DNA of 64,000 bases from JASHPR01 sp963739645 (GCA_963739645.1 CAVUBM010000114.1:372001-436000), one strand, 5' to 3'. Shown: positions 38,845 through 47,359, counted from the stretch's first letter. Program-made: numbers and translations. Notes: generated by a model not told the origin, from the letters alone.

Positions 38845-41327
38845 CCGGCGTCCGCCCTGCCGTTGCGGCCCGCCTGCCGCGTGGCCCACGCCGCGACCTG
38901 GGCCCGCGAGCTGAAGCCCAGCTTCAGCAGGATGTTGGCCACGTGCCGGGCGGCGGTCGCGGGACTGATGACGAGCTGCTCGCCGATGCCCTTGTTGCTG
39001 TGCCCCTCGGCGATCAGGGCCACGATCTCAAGCTCCCGCGGGGTAAGCCCGCCGGGGGCCTGCGCCTTCACGCCGGGCCGGGGTCGCGAGCCGGAGTCCG
39101 CGCCGGCCGCGGCATCGTCGGGTACCGTCAGGGCCAGGTCGACGGCGGCACTCGCGTCCAGGCTGGATCCCTGCTTCCACAACCGAGCGACCGTCTCCTG
39201 TCCCAGGCCGCGCGCGGCCGCCAGATAGCGCTCGGTCCGCGCGCCGGACAGCGACGGCAGGCTCGCCTCCTCGCGCAGCGCGACCGCGGCGGCAGCCAGC
39301 TCCACCGCCCGGTCCGGCCGCTGCTCACGGATGGCGAGCGTGGCAAAGGCCTCCAGCCCGCGGATCACGCCGATGCGGCTGCCGATGAAGCGGCTCACCG
39401 TGATGCTCTCGGTCAGATGAAGCCGGCCAAGCGTGACATCTCCCCGGTCCATCGCGATCCGGCCGAGCCCGGCCAGGCAGCGCGCGATCTCCGGCCTGGC
39501 GTTGACCTGGCGCAGGATGACCAGGGCCTGCTCGTAGCGCAGCTCGGCGCCACCCGGGTCACGGCGCAGCCGGGCCAGGTCGGCCAGGCCCATCAGCGCC
39601 CGGGCCGCACCCCACTGCTGATCGATGTCGTGCATGATCTCGAGCGCGGATTCCGCGAGCCGCTGCGCCTCAGCCAGGTCCCCGCGCAGCGCGGCCACCG
39701 CCGCCTTGGTGCCCAGCGCATAGCCCTCGTTCCAGCGGTCGCCCGCCTCCCTGGCCACCGCCAGCGCGCTGTCCGCGTGAACCGCGGCCTCGTCGGTGTT
39801 CCCGGCGTGCAGCGCGGCCTCGGTGAGCAGGTTGAGTGCGGCCGCGGTCCAGGAGTCCTGGCCCGCCGCCCGGCAGAGGTCAAGCCCCTCCAGGGCCCGC
39901 GCCCGCGCGCCTACCGGGTCGTTGGCCAGGGCCAGCTGGGCCCGCCCGACCAGCGCCGGCCCCCGGACCGCGGCCGGCACCGACCCGCCCCGGGCGAGGA
40001 AGGAGTCCAGCCACTCGGCGCCCTCGGCAAAGGAGCCGCGCACGATCCAGACCGGCCGCATGGCCGTGCAGATGCGCAGGCCGCTTTCCGCGTCCCCCTC
40101 GGCCAGGCACTGGCCGAGCACCTGCCGCAGGTTGGCGACGTCGGCGTCAAACCGGCGGAATGCCTCCACCCGGGCCGACCACGGAGCCTCGATCAGCGCC
40201 ATGCCCATCTGGGAGAGATGCTCGGTCTCGCGGATTGAGTACTCCCGCAGCCGCTGCTGCATCATCGCGGTCTCGCCCGCTGCGGCCAGCCGGGAGGCCG
40301 CGTACTCCCTGATGGTGTCGAGCATCCGGTACCTGGCCTGGCCGCGCGCCTCGGCGTCGACCGCGACCAGGGACTTGTCGGCCAGGGTGGCCAGCAGGTC
40401 GAGGACGTCATCGGCGGGCAGGTCGTCGCCGGAGCAGAGCTGCTCGGCCATCTCCAGCGACCAGCCCGCGAACACCGACAGCCGGCGCAGGAGCAGCTGC
40501 TCCCGGCTGCCCAGCAGGTCATAGCTCCAGTCGATCGCCGCGCGCAGCGTCCGCTGACGCGGCGGAGCGGTGCGGTCACCGCTGGTGAGCAGGCGGAAGC
40601 GGTCGTCCAGCCGGGCCACGATCTGCTCCACGGTCAGGACCCGGACCCAGGCGGCCGCGAGCTCGATCGCCAGCGGGACCCCGTCCAGGGCCCGGCACAG
40701 CGCCGCGATGGCCTGAAGGTTGGCCGGCCCCCGCGCGAACCCGGGATGCGACGCCTCGGCCCGGTCACAGAACAGGCGAATCGCCTCGTACTGGCACAAC
40801 TCCTCCGATGTCTCGCCCCCGTCCGGCTTGGGCAGGGACAACGGCGGCACCTGCCAGACCGTCTCGGCCGCCACCCGTAGCGGCTCACGGCTGGTGGCCA
40901 GCACGCGGAGGCCCTGCGAGCTGGCCAGCAGCCGCTGGCACAGGCGGGCGCAGGAATCGATCAGGTGCTCGCAGTTGTCCAGGGCCAGCAGCAGCCGGCG
41001 GGGCCTGAGCGCGTCGGCCAGAGTCTCCAGCAGCGGGCGCCCCGGCTCCTCTTCCACGCCGATGACCGCCGCGACCCGGGACGCGACCAGGTCAGGCTGG
41101 CGCAGATCGCCGAGCTCGATGAACCAGACCCCGTCAGGGAAGTCATCGGCCAGTCCGGCCAGCACCCGCAGGGCCAGCCGCGTCTTGCCGATGCCGCCTG
41201 AGCCGCAGAGCGTCAGGGCACGGATCGAGGGCACGAACCGGCGCAGCTCGTCGAGTTCGCGCTGTCGGCCGACAAAACTGTTCGGCTCCTCGAAATTACT
41301 GCGAACCTGGTCAATGATCATTTTCAA
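38841..41327 (-). CDS. LuxR-type regulator with NB-ARC/AAA ATPase and TPR region
   Basis: This is an 828-residue multidomain transcription factor. The N-terminus EPNSFVGRQRELDELRRFVP leads into the P-loop CGSGGIGKTRLALRVL, then LLLALDNCEHLIDSCARLCQ (Walker B), VLATSREPLRV, DGVPLAIELAAAWV and the TAPPRQRTLRAAIDWSYDLL block. TPR-like helices fill residues 400-730. The LuxR helix-turn-helix, LTPRELEIVALIAEGHSNKG with SPATAARHVANILLKLGFSS, ends the protein. There is no receiver domain, so activation is by ATP/ligand rather than phosphorylation. It is the intact counterpart of the disrupted gene at 6955-9487. The stop overlaps that of the PRPP synthetase. Targets are unknown. Confidence 0.93.
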   Translation of the reverse strand: MKMIIDQVRSNFEEPNSFVGRQRELDELRRFVPSIRALTLCGSGGIGKTRLALRVLAGLADDFPDGVWFIELGDLRQPDLVASRVAAVIGVEEEPGRPLLETLADALRPRRLLLALDNCEHLIDSCARLCQRLLASSQGLRVLATSREPLRVAAETVWQVPPLSLPKPDGGETSEELCQYEAIRLFCDRAEASHPGFARGPANLQAIAALCRALDGVPLAIELAAAWVRVLTVEQIVARLDDRFRLLTSGDRTAPPRQRTLRAAIDWSYDLLGSREQLLLRRLSVFAGWSLEMAEQLCSGDDLPADDVLDLLATLADKSLVAVDAEARGQARYRMLDTIREYAASRLAAAGETAMMQQRLREYSIRETEHLSQMGMALIEAPWSARVEAFRRFDADVANLRQVLGQCLAEGDAESGLRICTAMRPVWIVRGSFAEGAEWLDSFLARGGSVPAAVRGPALVGRAQLALANDPVGARARALEGLDLCRAAGQDSWTAAALNLLTEAALHAGNTDEAAVHADSALAVAREAGDRWNEGYALGTKAAVAALRGDLAEAQRLAESALEIMHDIDQQWGAARALMGLADLARLRRDPGGAELRYEQALVILRQVNARPEIARCLAGLGRIAMDRGDVTLGRLHLTESITVSRFIGSRIGVIRGLEAFATLAIREQRPDRAVELAAAAVALREEASLPSLSGARTERYLAAARGLGQETVARLWKQGSSLDASAAVDLALTVPDDAAAGADSGSRPRPGVKAQAPGGLTPRELEIVALIAEGHSNKGIGEQLVISPATAARHVANILLKLGFSSRAQVAAWATRQAGRNGRADAG

Positions 41328-41479
41328 ATCGGATTCTAGTACGTCATTCCCGCTGATGGCGTTCTCGGCGCGACTTAATTACCAAGCGGCAAAGCTGCTT
41401 CACTTCCTGTTCCCTCGCGTTGGCGAGCACATAATGGGACCACTTATCCACAATGTCACCATCCGCGACAGGCGGCCGC

Positions 41480-41782
41480 TCACAGGTCAGCGGCGATCCG
41501 CCGCTTCATCGCGGCGATCGCCTCCTCGTCCCGCTTGTAGAACGTCCACTGGCCGATCCGCCTGGGGGTGACCAGCCCGGCCCGGGCCAGCCGCTGCAGG
41601 TGCGAGGTGGCGGTGGGCTGAGTCACCCCGAGCTTGTCGGCGATAAAGAGCACGCACACCCCGTCGTCCACGAGGTCACCATCCCGTTGCGGCGGGAAAT
41701 TCGACCGGGGATCCTTTAGCCATTCGAGTACCTGCAGCCGCCGCGTGCTGGCCAGCACCGCGAACAGGTCCGCGTCGGTCAT
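41480..41782 (-). CDS. ArsR family transcriptional regulator
   Basis: This is a 100-residue winged-helix regulator: DLFAVLASTRRLQVLEWLKD, VCVLFIADKLGVTQPTATSH as helix-turn-helix, LQRLARAGLVTPRRIGQWTF as recognition helix and wing. It has one cysteine only (VCVLF) and no metal-box CxC, so it probably senses something other than arsenic or cadmium. It starts four bases after the PhzF stop, hence is the second gene of a phzF-arsR operon, and it probably controls the AT-rich inverted repeat upstream of phzF. Confidence 0.93.
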   Translation of the reverse strand: MTDADLFAVLASTRRLQVLEWLKDPRSNFPPQRDGDLVDDGVCVLFIADKLGVTQPTATSHLQRLARAGLVTPRRIGQWTFYKRDEEAIAAMKRRIAADL

Positions 41783-41785
41783 GGC

Positions 41786-42679
41786 TCAGGCCAGCCGGTA
41801 CTCGCCGCGCGCGACAACCACGGCCGATCCGCCGACCAGCACCCGGTCGATCCGCTCGGCTGACCCGTCGGCCTGGGCGTACAGCACCGAGGGCCGGCCG
41901 ATCTCCGCGCCCTGCTGTATCTCGATCTCCGCACCGAACCCGGTCCGGCCGTGCCGGGCCAGGTGGATCGCGAGCGGGCCCGCGGCCGACCCGGTGGCCG
42001 GGTCCTCGGGCACGCCGAGGCCGGGCGCGAACATCCGGGTCTTCCAGCGCCGACCGCGGCCTGCGAAGCAGCTGACGCCGATCTCACCCAGGCCGGCCAG
42101 CGCGCGGAGGTCCGGCCGGAGCGCGGCCACCGCGGCCTCGTCGCCCAGCGCGACGTACACGTGCCTGGGCCCGTTCCTGTAGGCCTCGATGGGCAGGTCC
42201 GAGCCCGCCACGTCCAGGGCGGCCAGCAGCCGCTCCGTGTGCTCGTACGGCTCCCAGGCCGGTATCGGCTGCTCCATCCGGCCGGCCACGATCTGCCCGC
42301 CCTCGCGGCTCAGCTCGACCGGCACCAGCCCGGCCCCGGTCTCCAGCCGGACCGCCGCGATCCCGAGCAATTCGCCCGCCAGGCAGGCCGAGCCGAGCAC
42401 CGGGTGCCCGGCGAACGGGAGCTCGGTGGCCGGGGTGAAGATCCGGATCCGCAGGTCGCCGCCGCGCTCCGGCGGGAGGAAGAAGACGGTCTCGGACAGG
42501 TTGAGCTCGCGGGCCACGCGCTGCATCCGGTCCGCGGGCAGGCCCCGGCCATCGGTGAAGACCGCGACCTGGTTGCCTTCCAGGGGGGTACTGGTGAACA
42601 CGTCCGCGATCGCGTACCGGCGCGGGCTCGCGCCCTCACCCACGGGGCCTGACCACAGGCCGGCTGAGGCAATAGACAT
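41786..42679 (-). CDS. PhzF family isomerase/epimerase-like protein
   Basis: This is a 297-residue protein with the diaminopimelate-epimerase-like double fold of the PhzF family. The start is YAIADVFTSTPLEGNQVAVF, the catalytic Glu is in NLSETVFFLPP (Glu 63), FTPATELPFAGHPVLGSACL is the conserved core, and DPATGSAAGPLAIHL is near the C-terminus. True PhzF isomerises a dihydro-hydroxyanthranilate in phenazine synthesis, but most family members lie outside phenazine clusters with unknown substrates. No phenazine genes are here, so I do not assign that pathway. It is co-transcribed with the ArsR gene. Confidence 0.93.
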   Translation of the reverse strand: MSIASAGLWSGPVGEGASPRRYAIADVFTSTPLEGNQVAVFTDGRGLPADRMQRVARELNLSETVFFLPPERGGDLRIRIFTPATELPFAGHPVLGSACLAGELLGIAAVRLETGAGLVPVELSREGGQIVAGRMEQPIPAWEPYEHTERLLAALDVAGSDLPIEAYRNGPRHVYVALGDEAAVAALRPDLRALAGLGEIGVSCFAGRGRRWKTRMFAPGLGVPEDPATGSAAGPLAIHLARHGRTGFGAEIEIQQGAEIGRPSVLYAQADGSAERIDRVLVGGSAVVVARGEYRLA

Positions 42680-42704
42680 AGATAAAAAGCTAATTTCCTA
42701 TGTC
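42675..42704. promoter_or_regulatory. inverted repeat over the phzF start codon, probable ArsR operator
   Basis: GACATAG (42675-42681) and CTATGTC (42698-42704) match perfectly around a 16-base AT-rich spacer (ATAAAAAGCTAATTTC). The phzF start codon (42677-42679) is inside the left arm. AT-rich DNA is rare in this window, so the site stands out as a promoter/operator, most likely read by the ArsR protein of the same operon. Confidence 0.6.
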
Positions 42705-42769
42705 GCGGGGCACAAGACCCAGGCCGGCCTGCTGCCCGCCCACCGGGGGATACCCCGGCCCAAGACGGA

Positions 42770-42891
42770 CAGCAGCCGGATTCTGCCCGCCGTGGAGACG
42801 CACATGGCCCGCATCTTCGGCAAACTGGGTCTGCCCGTCGGAGAGCGACAACCGGCGGGGCCTCGCGGTGCTGCGCTACCTGGAGACCTGA
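42770..42891 (+). pseudogene. remnant of a LuxR/NarL-type response regulator C-terminus
   Basis: The bases encode VETHMARIFGKLGLPVG and, after an extra G near 42842, ESDNRRGLAVLRYLET followed by a stop at 42889-42891. This is the characteristic end of NarL/FixJ regulators (recognition helix, then the R-R-x-LAVLxYL tail). The receiver domain and the first helix of the DNA-binding domain are absent upstream, where only an unrelated stretch of about 70 bases separates it from phzF. It is therefore a truncated relic, read with moderate confidence. Confidence 0.55.
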
Positions 42892-42929
42892 TCCGGGCGC
42901 AGCGATGGTGCCAACCTGATGGAGGCGGG

Positions 42930-43820
42930 ATGAGCGACTGGGTGATGATTGGGATCCCGAGCAGTGCCGGAGCTCATCACGCGGGCCAGGAACGCGCACC
43001 CGACGCGCTGCGCGCCGCCGGGCTGGGCGGCCGCCTGACGGCCGCGGGGGAGTCCGTGCTGGACCAGGGCAACCTGCCCGGGGCGGCGTTCGCCGTCGAC
43101 CACGATCACCCGGGGGCCCGCAACCTGCCCGCGGTCGCCCGGGTGGCCCGCGAGGTGGCTGACGCCGTCGCCGGGGTCGCGGGCACCGGGCGGCTGCCGC
43201 TGGTCGTGGGGGGTGACTGCACCATCACCCTGGGCGTCATCGCCGGTTTCCGACGGCACCATCCCGACGTCGGCCTGGTCTACGTGGACGGCGACACCGA
43301 CGTGGGCGTCCCAGACGACGGCGGCTCGGGCATCTTCGACTCGATGGGGGTCTCGCACCTGCTCGGCCGGGGTGCTCCCGAACTGGCCGGGCTGGCGGGC
43401 GGCGCGCCGCTGCTGGACGGGAGCAGGCTCGCGATCGTGGGCGCCGACCCGAGGGAGACCGACGACGCGGGCCGCCGCTACCTCGCCGCGGCGGGTGTCA
43501 GCCTCCAGGAGGCGCCCGTGTTCATCCCGGACCCGGCGGGCGCGGCCGAGCGGGCGATCGCGGCCGTCGCGGCGGCCAGCGGCCCGGTGGTGGTCCACTT
43601 CGACGTCGACGCCGTCGACTCGGGCGACCTGCCGCTCGGCAACTTCCCGCACTACGGCTCCGGCGTCCGGCTCGAGCACCTGGTCTCCTGCCTGCGTGTG
43701 CTGCGGGCGCATCCGTCGTTCGCCGGCCTCATCCTCACCGAGGTCAACCCCACCCACGACACCGAAGGAAGCCAGCTGAGCCGTTACGCAGACGCCCTGG
43801 CCCGGTCCATCGTCCGGTAG
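42930..43820 (+). CDS. arginase/agmatinase/formiminoglutamase family protein with altered metal site
   Basis: This is a 296-residue ureohydrolase-fold protein. The first metal motif reads GGDCTITLG (residues 94-102), where true arginases have GGDHS. The second is DGDTDV (120-125), where they have DAHAD. The third, HFDVDAVD (223-230), is conserved. Two manganese-ligand histidines are thus replaced by Cys 97 and Asp 122. ATG 42930 is used because GGAGGCGGG lies just upstream; the frame is open for 700 bases before that without protein character. It is transcribed alone. The family may still hydrolyse a guanidino or amidino compound, but arginase activity should not be assumed. Confidence 0.85.
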   Translation: MSDWVMIGIPSSAGAHHAGQERAPDALRAAGLGGRLTAAGESVLDQGNLPGAAFAVDHDHPGARNLPAVARVAREVADAVAGVAGTGRLPLVVGGDCTITLGVIAGFRRHHPDVGLVYVDGDTDVGVPDDGGSGIFDSMGVSHLLGRGAPELAGLAGGAPLLDGSRLAIVGADPRETDDAGRRYLAAAGVSLQEAPVFIPDPAGAAERAIAAVAAASGPVVVHFDVDAVDSGDLPLGNFPHYGSGVRLEHLVSCLRVLRAHPSFAGLILTEVNPTHDTEGSQLSRYADALARSIVR

Positions 43821-43879
43821 CGGACCCGGCCTGGGCAGCGTGGCACACCTGGGGCCGGCCAGACCGCCTGAGCTCGCGG

Positions 43880-44116
43880 TCAGCCGGGCAGGGTGTCGAA
43901 GTCGCCGTCCCTGGCGCCGGCCAGGAACTCGGCGAAGTCGGCGCGTGTGCAGATCAGCGCGGGCCCGCCGGGGAACCGGGAGTTGCGGATAGCGACCGCG
44001 CCGCCGTCCAGCCCGGCTATCTCGACGCAGTTCCCGCTGGGGTTGCTGTGATGGCTCTTGCGCCAGGCTGCGCCGGCGAGCCGGGGGTCGTTCAGAGCAT
44101 CGTGCGCCAAGTCCAC
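43880..44116 (-). CDS. DUF397 domain protein
   Basis: This is a 78-residue DUF397 protein: AWRKSHHSNPSGNCVEIAGL and VAIRNSRFPGGPALICTRAD followed by FAEFLAGARDGDFD. In actinobacteria these small proteins are usually partners of an XRE-type helix-turn-helix protein and have been treated as antitoxin- or regulator-like. Here no such partner is adjacent, so this is an orphan copy. The 195 bases to the ogt gene hold nothing recognisable. Confidence 0.92.
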   Translation of the reverse strand: MDLAHDALNDPRLAGAAWRKSHHSNPSGNCVEIAGLDGGAVAIRNSRFPGGPALICTRADFAEFLAGARDGDFDTLPG

Positions 44117-44311
44117 GTGCGTGTCCTTTCCACGGTCTCCGGATGTCGTCAGCCCCGCGCGACAACTGCCGCACCAGGAAACGCCTGGCGGGCGAGCGGT
44201 CAGGTGAGGTCAGATGCATGTGCAGAAGTATTTGCAGATGCAATGCTGCGCGGCAGCCTAGTGGACCTGGCGGGGCACCGTCGGCCGTCCCGGTAAATAC
44301 GGCCGGCCGCC

Positions 44312-44839
44312 TCAGATCAGCGTCTGCCCGCTGACCTGGCGCTCGTGCGCGAGCAGGTACTGCTTGCGCTCGATCCCGCCGCCGTACCCGGTCAGGCTGC
44401 CGTCCGAGCCCACCACCCGGTGGCAGGGCACGATGATGCCGATGGGGTTCTTCCCGTTGGCCAGGCCCACGGCCCGCGAGGCCGATGGCTGCCCGATCCG
44501 GTCGGCGAGCTGACCGTAGGACATCGTCTCGCCGTACGGGATGTCCTGCAGGGCCGTCCAGACGCGCTGCTGGAAGGGGGTGCCCCGCAGGGTGAGACGG
44601 AGGCTGAACTCGGTACGCTCCCCGGCGAAGTACTGCTTGAGCTGCTGTGACACCTCGCCGAACAGCTCGCCGTCCTGATCGGGCCCCGGCTCGCCGAACG
44701 TCTCGTCCCCGGGCCGGTGCCGCTGCTCGTTCATGTACAGGCCGGCCAGGGCGCCGTCGGCCGCCACCAGCGTGAGCGGCCCGACCGGGCTGTCCACGGT
44801 GATGTGGGTCCTGCGCCCATCCGGTGTGCTCGGCGTCAT
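44312..44839 (-). CDS. ogt: methylated-DNA--protein-cysteine methyltransferase
   Basis: This suicide repair protein accepts the alkyl group from O6-alkylguanine in DNA. The active-site block is GIIVPCHRVVGSDGSLTGYG (acceptor Cys about residue 139), preceded by the helix-turn-helix Arg-finger region GETMSYGQLADRIGQPSASR and the N-terminal ribonuclease-like domain. The length (175 aa) fits Ogt. ATG 44839 has AAAGGA upstream. Its start overlaps the stop of the Ada-AlkA gene by four bases, so the two form one alkylation-repair operon. Confidence 0.95.
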   Translation of the reverse strand: MTPSTPDGRRTHITVDSPVGPLTLVAADGALAGLYMNEQRHRPGDETFGEPGPDQDGELFGEVSQQLKQYFAGERTEFSLRLTLRGTPFQQRVWTALQDIPYGETMSYGQLADRIGQPSASRAVGLANGKNPIGIIVPCHRVVGSDGSLTGYGGGIERKQYLLAHERQVSGQTLI

Positions 44840-46377
44840 GCTCGGTCCTTTCGCGTTGACCTGGCGTCGGGGGAATGGCGTTGATGCTGGCGTCGCGGGG
44901 GCGGCTCGCCGGGCGGCATCCGGTTGATCGCGTGGTCGCCGGTGGCCCACAGGTACTGCACCGCGTACGCGCGCCACGGCCGCCAGCCCGCGGCGCGGCC
45001 GGTCAGCGCGGCGGGCGTGACGGGCAGGCCGAGCTGCCGCGCCGCGAGCCTGACGCCCAGATCACCCGCGACGAACGCGTCAGGGTCACCGAGGCCGCGC
45101 ATCGCGATCGTCTCCACGCTCCACGGCCCGAGCCCGGGCAGCGCGGCCAGCTGAGCGCGGGCCTGCTGCCAGTCACTGCCGACGCCGAGGTCGATGCGGC
45201 CGTCGGCCAGTGCGCGGGTCAGGGCGCCGAAGGTCGCGCGGCGCGCCTGCGGCAGGGCCAGCGTGGCCGGGTTCAGCCCGGCCAGCGCGGCCGTCTCGGG
45301 GAACAGGTGGCTGAGGCCGCCCGCCGGGTCGTCGATCTGCTCGCCGTGGGCGGTCACCAGCCGCGCGGCGTGGGTCCGCGCGGCCGCGGTGGAGACCTGC
45401 TGGCCGAGCACCACCCGCACGGCGAACTCCGGGGCGTCGGCGGTGCGTGGCACCCGCCGCCCGGGTGCCTTGCCGACCAGCGGCGCGAGCACCGCGTCCT
45501 CGCTCAGCAGGTCGTCCACGGCCACCGGGTCGGCGTCCAGGTCGAGCAGCCGCCGGCAGCGGCTGATCGCGATGGCGAGATCGCGCAGGTCGGTGACCGA
45601 CAGCTGGCAGGCGATGTACTCCGGCTCGGGCCGCAGCGCCACGACGCCGTGCCCGTGCGGCAGCCGCAGGGTGCGCCGGTAGGCCCCGTCCCGCCACTCC
45701 TCGACCCCGGGCACGGCCGTCGCGGCCAGGTGACCGAACAGGTTGTCGGGGAACAGCGGCGACCGGAACGGCAGCCGCAGCGGCAGCGCTCCCGGCGCGG
45801 CGGCGGCGTGCCCGCGGCCCGCGCGCCTGCGCAGCTCGGTGGGGGAGAGGGCGAAGACCTCGCGCACCGTGTCGTTGAACGTCCTGATGCTGGCGAACCC
45901 GGCGGCGAACGCGACGTCGCCCATCGGCAGCGTGCTGGTCTCGATGAGCAGCCGGGCGGTCTGGGCCCGCTGCGCCCGGGCCAGGGCCAGCGGGCCGGCG
46001 CCGAGCTCGGCCAGGAGCTGGCGCTCGATCTGGCGGACGCTGTAGCCGAGCCGGGAGGCGAGCCCGGGAACGCCGTCGCGGTCGATGACGCCGTCGGCGA
46101 TCAGCCGCATCGCCCGCGCCACCAGGTCGGCGCGCTCGTTCCACTGCGGCGATCCTGGGCTGGCGTCCGGCCGGCACCGCTTGCAGGCCCGGAATCCGGC
46201 CTGCTGGGCGGCGGCGGCGCTGGGATAGAACCGCATGTTCCCCGGCTTGGGCGGCACCACCGGGCAGCTCGGCCTGCAGTAGATCCCGGTGGTGACGACC
46301 GCGATGAAGAACCAGCCGTCAAAGCGGGCGTCTTTGGACTGGACGGCCCGGATCCTGCGCTCCCTTTCCTCGTCCAC
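44836..46377 (-). CDS. Ada regulator/phosphotriester methyltransferase fused to AlkA-type 3-methyladenine DNA glycosylase
   Basis: This is a 513-residue bifunctional protein. The N-terminal Ada zinc domain has its four cysteines at about 34, 38, 65 and 68 (GIYCRPSCP, ACKRCRP); Cys 34 corresponds to the methyl acceptor that repairs phosphotriesters and switches Ada into an activator. An AraC-type DNA-binding domain follows (LASRLGYSVRQIERQLLAEL, VAFAAGFASIRTFNDTVREV). The C-terminal half is AlkA: an N-terminal beta domain, then the HhH-GPD block LAALPGLGPWSVETIAMRGL with catalytic Asp in DAFVAGDLGVR. It both senses and excises alkylation damage and probably induces its own operon with ogt, which overlaps its end. 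Confidence 0.95.
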   Translation of the reverse strand: MDEERERRIRAVQSKDARFDGWFFIAVVTTGIYCRPSCPVVPPKPGNMRFYPSAAAAQQAGFRACKRCRPDASPGSPQWNERADLVARAMRLIADGVIDRDGVPGLASRLGYSVRQIERQLLAELGAGPLALARAQRAQTARLLIETSTLPMGDVAFAAGFASIRTFNDTVREVFALSPTELRRRAGRGHAAAAPGALPLRLPFRSPLFPDNLFGHLAATAVPGVEEWRDGAYRRTLRLPHGHGVVALRPEPEYIACQLSVTDLRDLAIAISRCRRLLDLDADPVAVDDLLSEDAVLAPLVGKAPGRRVPRTADAPEFAVRVVLGQQVSTAAARTHAARLVTAHGEQIDDPAGGLSHLFPETAALAGLNPATLALPQARRATFGALTRALADGRIDLGVGSDWQQARAQLAALPGLGPWSVETIAMRGLGDPDAFVAGDLGVRLAARQLGLPVTPAALTGRAAGWRPWRAYAVQYLWATGDHAINRMPPGEPPPRRQHQRHSPDARSTRKDRA

Positions 46378-46503
46378 CCGCCCAGCATCGGGCCAGGAGA
46401 GACGCCAGGTCTAGCGAAAATCCGACAGGGAGGCCAGGACGGCCCGCTCTCCGGGGGTGATGTCGCGAAACCGCGACCGGCCCGTGAAAGATGCGTAGCC
46501 AGA

Positions 46504-46525
46504 AAATTTGCTGATCACGCAATTT
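46504..46525. promoter_or_regulatory. imperfect dyad upstream of TetR, probable operator
   Basis: AAATT (46504-46508) and AATTT (46521-46525) flank a TGATCA centre (46512-46517) with the same axis of symmetry; three central positions on each side do not match. It ends nine bases before the TetR start, where TetR-family autorepressors commonly bind. Confidence 0.45.
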
Positions 46526-46534
46526 CCACCTAGC

Positions 46535-47284
46535 ATGGCCGCCGTGACCGACGTCCCGGCCGACCACGACGCCCAGTCCGACGGGCTGCGCGAGCGCAAG
46601 AAGCTGGCCACCCGGCAGGCGCTCAGCGCCGCGGCGCTGCGCCTGGCGGTCGAGCGCGGCCTGGACAACGTGCTGGTCGAGGACATCGCGGCCGAGGCCG
46701 GGGTATCGCCGCGAACGTTCAACAACTACTTCTCCAGCAAATACGAGGCGATCTGCGCCCTCGCCATGGACCGGGGGCGGCTGATCGGCGAGGCCCTCAG
46801 GAAGCGCCCGGCGGATGAGCCGCTGTGGGAGGCGATCAGCCACGCAGTCCTGCAGCAGCACACCGACGTCGACCGGGTGCCCGACCGGGACAAGATCGCG
46901 AGCATCCGGGTCGTCGTGCAGTCGCCGACGCTGCAGGGGGAGTACCTGAAGGCGCAATACGTGATGCAGCACGCCATGGCCGACGCGATCGCCGAGCGCA
47001 CAGGGACCGATGCCGCCAGCGACATGTTCCCCCGGATCGTGGCGGGCGCGGTCATGGCCGCGACGCAGGTCGCGATGGAGCGCTGGATCATGGCCGATCC
47101 GCCGGTCGCGCTGGGGCCGCTGATGCGGCGCGCGCTCCGCCAGCTCACCGAGGCCGTGCCCGCGGCGGAAACCTCCCCGGCGGGTCCTGACCCCGGGACC
47201 GGGCCCCTGACTCTGGCCGAGGCCGCCATGATGCGGGCCGGTCCCGGCCCTCCCGCACCAGCTGGTTTCTCCCGCCCGCCCTAA
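46535..47284 (+). CDS. TetR family transcriptional regulator
   Basis: This is a 249-residue repressor with an N-terminal TetR helix-turn-helix (KKLATRQALSAAALRLAVER, VEDIAAEAGVSPRTFNNYFS, SKYEAICALAMDRGR) and a variable helical ligand domain. ATG 46535 is chosen over an earlier in-frame codon because it sits at the usual distance before the helix-turn-helix and just downstream of a dyad. The ABC exporter pair begins 76 bases after its stop, so it probably represses efflux until an inducer arrives. The C-terminal 50 residues are Pro/Gly-rich and unlikely to be structured. Confidence 0.92.
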   Translation: MAAVTDVPADHDAQSDGLRERKKLATRQALSAAALRLAVERGLDNVLVEDIAAEAGVSPRTFNNYFSSKYEAICALAMDRGRLIGEALRKRPADEPLWEAISHAVLQQHTDVDRVPDRDKIASIRVVVQSPTLQGEYLKAQYVMQHAMADAIAERTGTDAASDMFPRIVAGAVMAATQVAMERWIMADPPVALGPLMRRALRQLTEAVPAAETSPAGPDPGTGPLTLAEAAMMRAGPGPPAPAGFSRPP

Positions 47285-47359
47285 CCTTTCGTCCGCCGCC
47301 CACCCCTCCGCCGCTGGCACGCCCGCCGCGCCGGCCTGACCCCCTGACGAGCGAGCCCC

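Noticed and set aside
42189..42929. Upstream extension of the arginase-family frame
   Set aside because: It overlaps phzF antisense and the response-regulator remnant; a strong ribosome site supports the start at 42930.
44875..46533. Open frame of about 550 codons antisense to the Ada-AlkA gene
   Set aside because: Low-complexity Arg/Gly/Gln composition opposite an intact multidomain protein.
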